From NCBI RefSeq assembly GCF_964019925.1, contig NZ_OZ026470.1, positions 1,173,521-1,237,520 on the forward strand: DNA of 64,000 nt, given 5' to 3'. The first letter of the stretch is position 1. Every line of letters starts with the position of its first letter. Shown in pieces: positions 55,987-64,000 of this stretch. The notes under the pieces were generated by a model that searched no databases, was not told the DNA's origin, and saw only the letters and a program-made list of their open reading frames with translations. The stretch comes from Spiroplasma endosymbiont of Cantharis nigra. Lineage in GTDB: Bacteria > Bacillota_I > Bacilli_A > Mycoplasmatales > Mycoplasmataceae. Made by a program: the position numbers and the translations under genes.

Positions 55987-58983
55987 ATGGAATACTTAAA
56001 TTTACTTAATATTCATAGTTGTTATAATTTTTTGAATTCAACAATAAAAATTGAAGATTATTTAAGTTTTTTAAAAGCAAATAATCTAAATTATGGTTTC
56101 TATGCTGATAAAAAAACTATGTATGGCGCAGCTGAATTCTACGAAAAGGCAAAACATGTAGGAATTAATCCAATTTTGGGATTAAGTATCGATTTATCTT
56201 TTGGAACAACTCTAATTTATGCAAAAAATAATAAGGGATATCAAGAAATAAGTCATATAAGTTCGTATATTAATGAAAATGAAAAACTTGACTTAGAAAA
56301 ATTAGAGAATTTCTTTTGAAATAAAATTTCTAATGATGTAATTGTTATAGCAATTTTTTCAATTGAAAATGTTGATAATTATCTTGATAAATTTAATAAA
56401 ATATTAAATAGTGATAATTTTTTTATTGGAATAGATAAACAAAATTATAATTATTTTTCAAAAAAAAATAATACAGTTTTTGCAAATCCAATTAACTTTT
56501 TAAATGAAAATGAATTTTCAGTTTATAAGACATTGCAAGCTATCTCTGAAGGAAAATTAATTTCAGAATTGGAAAATATAGATAGGAATTTTTATTTCTC
56601 AAAAGATTTAATAGCGAATTATATAAACATAGAAACTCATCAAAATAATTTAATAAAAATTTGTTCACAAATTGATTTTGATAATATTTTTATTTTTGAA
56701 AAGCATTTTTTGAAGTATCCAAATAGTAAAAAAATGCCATCAAAAAACTATTTACAAATTATTTGTGAAGAGTATTTAGAAGAGTATTTAGAGTTTAAAA
56801 AAGATTTAAATAAAAATTTATATCAAGAAAGATTAAAATATGAATTGGATATTATAAATAAGATGGGCTTTGAAGATTACTTTTTAATTGTTCATGATAT
56901 GATTTGTGAAGCAATAAGATTGGAAATATTATACGGTCCAGGAAGGGGATCTGCTGCAGGAAGCTTAGTTTCATTTCTTTTAAAAATTACAAAGTTAGAC
57001 CCTATAGAATGAGGATTGCTTTTTGAAAGATTTTTAAATATTGAAAGAGTTACACTTCCTGATATAGATTTAGATTTCCAAGATGATAGAAGAGAAGAAA
57101 TTCTAGAGTATCTATTTAATAAATATGGAAAAGATAATTTTGCAACAATAACTACATTTCAAACTATAGGCATTAAAAATGCTTTAAGAGATTGTGGAAG
57201 AGTTTTTGACATACCTATTAATGATATAAACCACATGAGTAAACAAATAAATGAAAAAAATGTTAAAGATTTAAGTTTAGCTTTAAAGGACAGTGAGATT
57301 TTAAAGAAGTACAAAGATAAGTATCCGCAAATTTTTGAAATTAGTGAGAAAATTATAGGTTTACCAAGACAAACAGGTACACATGCTGCTGGAGTAGTTT
57401 TTTCTGATACAGAGTTATATAAAGTTGTTCCAACAAAGATAGGTATTAATGGTATTTCTCAAACACAATTCTCTATGAATTATTTAGAAGAGATTGGTTT
57501 AATTAAAACTGATATTTTAGGATTAAGAAATTTATCAATTATACAAGAAATAGTTAAAAATATTAAAATGATTGATAAAGTAAATATTAAATTAGAAGAT
57601 ATTCCTCTAGATGATAAAAATACTTTTAACTTACTAAGAGCTGGAGATACTAGTGGAATATTTCAATTGGAATCTGCTGGAATGACTGATGTGTTGGTAA
57701 AAATGAAAGTTGATTCAATAGAGGACATAGCATTAACAAGTGCCTTATATAGACCAGGTCCCCAAGATAATATTCCATTATTTATTGAAAGAAAAAATAA
57801 TGGATTTACAAACTCATTAATGGATAAAAATATTGAAGATATTTTACAATCAACTTTTGGAATAATAGTATATCAAGAACAAATTATGCAAATGCTACAG
57901 AGAGTTGCAAAAATGAGTTTGAGTAAGGCTGATATTGTAAGAAGAGCAATTGGTAAAAAAGACAAAAATTTAATGAAGGATTTCCAAGAGGAGTTCATTA
58001 ATGAATCCATAAAAAATGGTTATGCAAAAAATAAGGCAGATGAGATTTGAAATTATATTGAAAAATTTGCCCTATATGGTTTTAATAAATCTCATGCAAT
58101 TGCCTATTCGTTAATAAGTTATTGAATGGCATATTTAAAAGCAAATTATAAAGCATCCTTCTATTGCTCATTATTAAATGGATCTATTAGAAATGAGATA
58201 AAAACCGCTCAGTATCTAAATGAAGTAAAAAAAGCAGGGTTTAATGTAAATCCTCCAACAATAAAAAATCCTAATAGTATTTATGTATTTCATAATAATA
58301 TGATTAATATTCCTATGAATATAATTAAATATATTGGGCCTGAGTTTTTAAAAAATATAAAAAAACTATTTAAAACTAAAAAGGAAGTCTTTGAAAATAT
58401 TCTTTTATTTATTGGTAATATGAAAGATAATGGTCTAACTGAACAAAGATATATTGCTCTTGTTTATTCTGGAGCTTTTGATTGTTTTGGTTTTGCTAGA
58501 AAAGACTTAATTTTAAGAAGAGAGCAAATTTTTAATTTAAGTGAAACAGCAACTTTATTAAATGATCCAAATATTTCATTAGATTTGAAAAAAAGAAAAG
58601 ATAAACCAGAAGAAATAGTAAGCTTTGAAAAGGAATATCTTGGTTTCTTTGTATCTTCACATCCTTTATCATTAATTCGACAAAAAATTATTAATAATAA
58701 TAAATTAAGAACTTTAAATAGTTTAAAAGATGGTGGTATTGTTTGTGATGTTCTTATAAACATTGAAAACATTGTCACAAAAAATGATAAAAATGGTAAT
58801 GAAATGGGTTTTATTGATATTACAGATGAAACAGATTCAATGATTGTTACAGTATTTGCTTCAGTGTTTGAAAGTTTAAAAACCAAATTAAATTTAGGAA
58901 AAAATTTAATTGTTAAAATTAAAACACAAAGTTTTAATAATAAAATAAATGCAGTACTACTTGAGGTAGTTAAAGAGTTATAA
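55987..58983 (+). CDS. dnaE: DNA polymerase III alpha subunit DnaE
   Basis: 998 residues with TGA Trp codons. Polymerase motifs: GPGRGSAAGSLVSF, catalytic Asp pair in PDIDLDFQ, IVYQEQIMQML and GFNKSHAIAYS. The C-terminal part has a helix-hairpin-helix/OB arrangement. The N-terminal PHP region is degenerate: LNIHS replaces L-x-H-x-HS and ADK replaces TDH, so metal binding is probably lost. In Mollicutes DnaE works beside PolC. GTGAGG precedes ATG. Confidence 0.95.
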
Positions 58984-59034
58984 TAAAAAGAGTGATAAGT
59001 TTCTTTGTGTTATATAGAATTAATGGTGATAAAT

Positions 59035-61731
59035 ATGAGAAATAAATTTTTACTTGTTGATGGTAATGCTTTAATTTTTAGAGCATTTTATAGTTCTTAT
59101 GGAAGAGCCACATTAACAACAAAAAGTGGTATACCAACAAATGCAGTATATTCATTTATTAATATGCTTATGAATATTATTGAAAAAAATGATTATTTTT
59201 GTGTTAAGGTTGCATTTGACAAAGGAAAAAAAACTTTTAGACATGATAAACTAAAAGATTATAAGGCAGGAAGAGTTAAGACTCCCTCTGAATTAGTTTT
59301 ACAGTTTCCTATTGTAAGAGAATTTTTAACAAATGCCAATATTGAATGATTTGAAGTAGATAATTTTGAAGCAGATGATATTATTGGATCAATTTCAAAA
59401 ACCCTTGAAAGTAATATTGATGCAGAAACTCATATTTTAACAAGTGACCAAGATATGTATCAATTGATATCAGATAAGACTTTTGTCTTATCACCTCAAA
59501 TTGGAACTAGTGAACTTGTAGTTTATAATAGAGAAAAACTTTTTGAAAAATGAGGAGTAACTCCAGAACAAGTAATAGACTATAAAGGTCTTAGAGGAGA
59601 CTCATCAGATAATATTAAAGGTGTTGCAGGTATAGGAGAAAAAACTGCAAAGGATCTATTGCAAGAATTTAATACTTTGGAAAATATTTATAATAATCTT
59701 GAAAAGATAAAAGGAGCAAAGCAATTAAAATTAATTTCAGGAAAAGAAGATGCTTTTCTTTCAAAAGAAATTGCAACAATTTATAAAGATATGGATTTTA
59801 ATGATATTGACTTTAATAAAACAGAAATTAATTTTATAGCACTTAAAGATTTTTTTGTGAAATATGAAATGAACTCACTTTTAAAAAAATATAGCTCAAA
59901 AAATAGTGAAGAGCCTAAGGAAAGTAAACTAGAATATATTGTTTTAAATAAATGAGATTCAAAATATAATGACTCTGCTAATTATATTTATTTAGAGACA
60001 TTAAATGATAATTATCATACAAGTGATATTATTGGAATGGCAATAGTTAATTCCAAGGGTAATTTTTATTATTCTTTTAACACAAGTGAAACAATAAATA
60101 TCTTTAACTGAAATAATTCTGTAATTGATGAACAGTTTCAAGCATTTTTAAAAAAAGCAAAGTTTAAAACTTATGATGTTAAAAAAACTATTATTGCATT
60201 AATGAAAATGGGCTATCAAATAAACCCTGATTTATTTATTTATGATATGATGATTGCTTGTTATGTTATTAATTCAAATGTTAAGTCTACTTTTGATCAA
60301 CATACAATTATGATTGATCCTTCAATTGAAACAAAAACATTTGAAGAGGTTTTTGGTAAGGGTGTTAAAAAAACTCAAGTAATTGATGAAAAAATTAAAA
60401 TGGATTATATTCTAAATAAGGTTTTATTAATTAAAAAAGATGAAGAGGAAATTTTAAAATTATTAAATGATAATAATCAAACAAGTTTGTATGAAAAAAT
60501 TGAATTTGAATTTGCTAAAGTTTTAATTGATATGGAACTTGAAGGAATTCAAGTTGACCGTAATGAATTGGCAAAGCAAGAAAAAAATATTTTACAATTA
60601 TTAGTTGATTTAGAATTAGAAATAAAAGAAGAATTAAAAGAATATATTGATGATGATTTTAATATTGCTTCACCCAAACAATTAAAAGAATTATTCTTTG
60701 ATAAACTAAAATTACCTGATTATAATAAAGGAAGTACGGATAGAGAAACTCTAGATTACTTAGAAGATAAGCATCCTGTAATTTCAAAAATCATTGCTTT
60801 TAGAAAATATAATAAATTGCATTCAACTTATTTAAAAGGTTTTGAAAAGTTCATTCATCCAGATAATAAAGTTCATACAATTTTTAATCAAACACTTACA
60901 AATACTGGAAGACTAAGTTCTAGTTATCCAAATATTCAAAATATTTCTGTAAGAGATGAAGAACAGAAAAATGTTAGAAAAATATTTGTAACTAAAGAAG
61001 ATAATATATATTTAAGTTTTGACTATTCACAAATTGAATTAAGGGTTTTAGCAGATATAGTCAATGAAGAAAAACTTATTGAAATTTTTTCAATGAAAAG
61101 AGATATTCACTCAGAAGCAGCAAGAAGTATTTTTAAGTTATCTCAAGATGAAAAAATAAGTTCTGAACAAAGAAGAGTTGCTAAAGTATTTAATTTTGGA
61201 ATTCTTTATGGACTAAGTGATTTTGGGCTTGCAAAAGATTTAAAAATTTCTATTCCGCAAGCAAAAGAATATATTAAAGCATATTACGAAGCATTTCCTC
61301 AAATTTTAAAATTCAAAGAAGAAGTTATAAAGTTTGGCTATGAAAATGGTTATGTTGAAACATTAGGAAATAGAAGAAGATATATTTATGAGTTAAGTAA
61401 TTCTAATTATATGATTAAGCAATTTGGTGAAAGAGCAGCTGTTAATGCTCCTATACAAGGAACAGCAGCTGATATTTTAAAAGTTGCTATGATTAATGTA
61501 TTTAAAAATTTAAAAGCACAAAATTTACAATCAAAAATGATAGCTCAAATACATGATGAGGTTATTTTATTAGTTAAAAAACAGGAATTAGAGAAAGTTA
61601 AAACCATGGTTTTAAAAACTATGCAAGAAGCCTATAATGATTTATTAATGATAGCAAATAAGAATAGAACTGCACTTGTTGAATTAGAAATAAATTATTC
61701 ACAAGCAAATGATTGATTCAATCTTAAATAA
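59035..61731 (+). CDS. polA: DNA polymerase I, full length
   Basis: 898 residues with TGA Trp codons. The 5'-3' exonuclease domain (1-290) has LLVDGNALIFRAF, AFDKGKKTFRHD, EADDIIG and TSDQDMYQL. The 3'-5' exonuclease-like domain lacks its catalytic acids (YLETLN in place of D-x-E), as in other Firmicutes. The polymerase domain has DYSQIELR, RRVAKVFNFGILYG and QIHDEV. It fills gaps and removes RNA primers. GGTGAT lies upstream of the ATG at 59035; earlier in-frame starts are less supported. mutM follows at once. Confidence 0.96.
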
Positions 61732-61745
61732 GGAGGGTTAAAACA

Positions 61746-62579
61746 ATGCCAGAATTACCAGAAGTTGAAACCGTAGTAAGAACTTTAAATAGTAAAGTTA
61801 AAAATCTTATTATTAAAAAAGTTAAAATAACTTATCCAAATTTAATTAAAACAGATATCTCAATAGAAGATTTAGAAAATAAGCTTAAGGGTAGAAAAAT
61901 AGATAATATATCTAGAATTGCAAAACATATAATTTTTGAACTACAAGATCTAGTTTTAATAAGCCATTTAAGAATGGAAGGAAAATGATTTGTATTTGAT
62001 TCAGATACTATATATGATTCAAAACATGTTGAAGCTATTTTTGAGTTAAGTGAAAATAAAATGATGGTATATAGTGATACAAGAAAATTTGGTACTTTTC
62101 ATTTACAAGAAAAAAATACCTTTAAAAGTCAAAATCCAATAAATAAGGTTGGTCCAGAGCCCTTTAATAGCGCTTTAAATGGGCAGTATTTACATGATAT
62201 AATGTCACGTTCAAATAAGCATATTAAAACAGTCTTATTAGACCAAACTAAAATCTCAGGAATTGGAAATATATATGCTGATGAAATATTATTTGATTCA
62301 AAAATTCATCCTGAAAAAAGAGCTAGTTCTCTTAAATTAGAAGACTATGAAAGAATCTTAGAATCTTCTAAAAAGATACTTAAAAGATCTATTGATTTAG
62401 GGGGATCTACAATTGATACCTATCAACCAGAGCAAGGAATAGATGGAAAATTTCAAAATGAGTTAAAAGTACATACAAGAAAAGGCAAACCTTGCTTTGA
62501 TTGTGGAAGAATTGTTGAGAAAATTAAAGTAAATGGAAGAGGTACTTATTTCTGCAAAGAATGCCAATTTCTATATTAA
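61746..62579 (+). CDS. mutM: Formamidopyrimidine-DNA glycosylase
   Basis: 277 residues. The N-terminus PELPEVETVVR provides the catalytic Pro/Glu. DTRKFGT, ISGIGNIYADEIL and the zinc finger with C-x-x-C (CFDCG and CKECQ) are present. It removes oxidised guanine. AAGGAGGG precedes ATG and it lies 14 bases after polA, a repair operon. Confidence 0.97.
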
Positions 62580-62594
62580 GTTGTGTATAACTTT

Positions 62595-62623
62595 TAAAAC
62601 ACCTTTATTTAAGGTGTTTTTTA
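62595..62623 (+). terminator. Terminator after mutM
   Basis: AAAACACCTT / AAGGTGTTTT with an AT loop, then a T run. Confidence 0.85.
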
Positions 62624-62731
62624 ATATTTTTTATTAACATTTAATAGTCAATTTTTAAAAGATTATTAAATCTATTTCATTTTTTTCTTTTTTTCTTATT
62701 ATTAATATGGCACAAGTGTAAGAGGTATGCA

Positions 62732-64000
62732 ATGGATAATTTTAATTACAAAGTGATTTTAAAAAATATGATAGATAATTCAAATCTTAAAATTATAACT
62801 TATTTATATCAACCAATTATGGGTTCTAGAGCGGTTTCATTATACTATTCATTAATTAATGAGTCATATATTTTTAATGAATTAAAAAAAATAAACCTTT
62901 CAGATACTAGACTTTCAAAGATCACTGATATTGCTCAAAAAAGTTTACCTAAATATTTTAAAAAATTAGAAGCTTTAGGTCTTTTAAGAACATTAGAAAA
63001 TAAGGAAAAGAAAACTATAATATTTAATATTTATTCTCCATTGGAACCCTCAAGCTTTTTTGAAAATCAGGTTTTTAATAGTGTATTAGTTTCTAAACTT
63101 GGTAAAGATGACTATGAACTTGTTAGATTCTCATTTAGAGATGAAGGAGAAGTTTCATTGGAAAGTGGATATAAAGATACATCTTCTAAATTTGTTGAAG
63201 TTTTTGGAGAAGTTAAACAAGACATAAATGAAGAGCAAAAAATGATTAAAGCAAAACCAAAAAGATCTAATGCTTTGTTAACAGGATTGAACTATAAGGA
63301 GTTAATTAAATCATTAGAAAAAGAAGATTTTATAATTAGTGAAAATAATAAAATTGTAAAAAAAACAGTAGAAGATGTTTTTGGGTCATACAATATAACA
63401 CAACAAGAAATACAAAACATTATTAAAAAAATTTATGATAAAGAAACATATTCATTTGATAGTCAACTATTTTATAAGGAGGCCTCAAAAGTTATTTTTA
63501 GAAAAGATGAATTTAGTGAAACAATTCCAGATTTTGATGCCAAATTAAATATTCAAAATCAAAAAAATAAAAAGCTAGCTGAAATGGAAACAATAGAACC
63601 AGAACAATATTTGTTTGCTTTATTAAATTCCAAATCTGGAAGTGTAAAGGAGTTAGATAAAATTCATAATGAAATAATTGAAATTCTACAAAATAAATAT
63701 AAATTAAGAAATGGAGTAATTAATTGTTTATTAGATTTTGTATTTCTAAAAAACAAAGGTAAAATAATTCCCAATTATATTTATAAAATTGGATCTACAA
63801 TGTCTGAAAATGGATTTAGCGTAGCTTTAGAAGCATTTGAATATCTAAAAGTTGCTCATCAAAAATCAAAAGGAAAATCTAAAAAAAGTCATAAAATAGA
63901 ATTAGATTCTAAATGAGATGAAGCTTTGAATAAAGAAACTTATAAAATTAAAATTGAAGATGATTTGGTTTTTGAAGAAACAGGTTGAGGTGATTTTTAG
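62732..64000 (+). CDS. dnaB: Replication initiation/helicase-loading protein DnaB-like
   Basis: 422 residues with TGA Trp codons. The N-terminal half resembles the Bacillus DnaB/DnaD winged helix (ITYLYQPIMGSRAVSLYYSL); the second half is a DnaD/DnaB_II-like helical domain (LFALLNSKSGSVKELDKIHN). It helps load the replicative helicase with DnaI. The stop TAG is the last base of the window. GAGGTGAT at 63987, inside its last codons, is a ribosome binding site for a following gene, probably dnaI. Confidence 0.88.

Noticed and set aside
1..64000. CRISPR array, rRNA operon or replication origin
   Set aside because: No regularly spaced repeats, rRNA-like stretch or DnaA-box cluster were noticed by eye.

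Overview
The window comes from a wall-less Mollicute, most likely a Spiroplasma; the related Entomoplasma/Mesoplasma group is the alternative. The DNA is very AT-rich and TGA is read as tryptophan throughout: nearly every long gene contains in-frame TGA codons, and tandem tRNA-Trp genes with UCA and CCA anticodons lie at 38.0-38.2 kb. Lipoproteins have typical Mollicute signal peptides (hydrophobic stretch then VACGG or VVSCT), and the dnaB, mutM, polA, dnaE, thiI and ezrA genes lie close together. All coordinates are read with translation table 4, so genes that look broken under the standard code are joined here. No rRNA or CRISPR array was seen; RNA genes and sites were found by eye.

Layout. 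1-22.9 kb is accessory. It holds the 3' part of a giant FtsX-type permease gene; a DeoR-type regulator with lacA and lacB (galactose-6-phosphate isomerase); a decayed IS; a small secreted protein next to an ABC ATPase/permease pair; a graveyard of at least four transposase relics around one intact DUF4238-like gene (11.4-12.6 kb); and a membrane protein / Ig-like lipoprotein / giant permease / lipoprotein cluster (14.9-22.9 kb). 23.1-35.4 kb is mostly housekeeping: rplM-rpsI, ldh, coaX, coaD, pta, ackA, a DUF1600-like membrane protein and a 1011-residue E2-like protein whose key catalytic positions look lost. An intact IS3-family element sits inside what was the ldh terminator hairpin.

35.4-51.3 kb holds three tRNA genes, two unknown proteins, an acyl carrier protein, a Fur-family regulator, three DegV proteins on the minus strand, a tRNA-binding-domain protein, pncB, two charged helical proteins, a DUF948/YtxH-like pair, tyrS, a DUF3800 gene, pgsA, an SDR, a tsaC-like gene and a secreted repeat protein. 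51.3-64 kb is informational and division machinery: rpsD (minus strand), ezrA, thiI, two small membrane proteins (one with a J domain), dnaE, polA, mutM and dnaB, whose stop codon is the last base of the window.

How the genes work together. ldh, pta and ackA give fermentative pyruvate disposal and ATP formation. coaX and coaD supply CoA to pta, and coaD and pta overlap. acpP, the DegV proteins and pgsA belong to fatty acid and phospholipid handling. dnaE, polA and mutM form a replication/repair run. The accessory left third is rich in surface proteins, exporters and insertion sequences and is the most variable-looking part.
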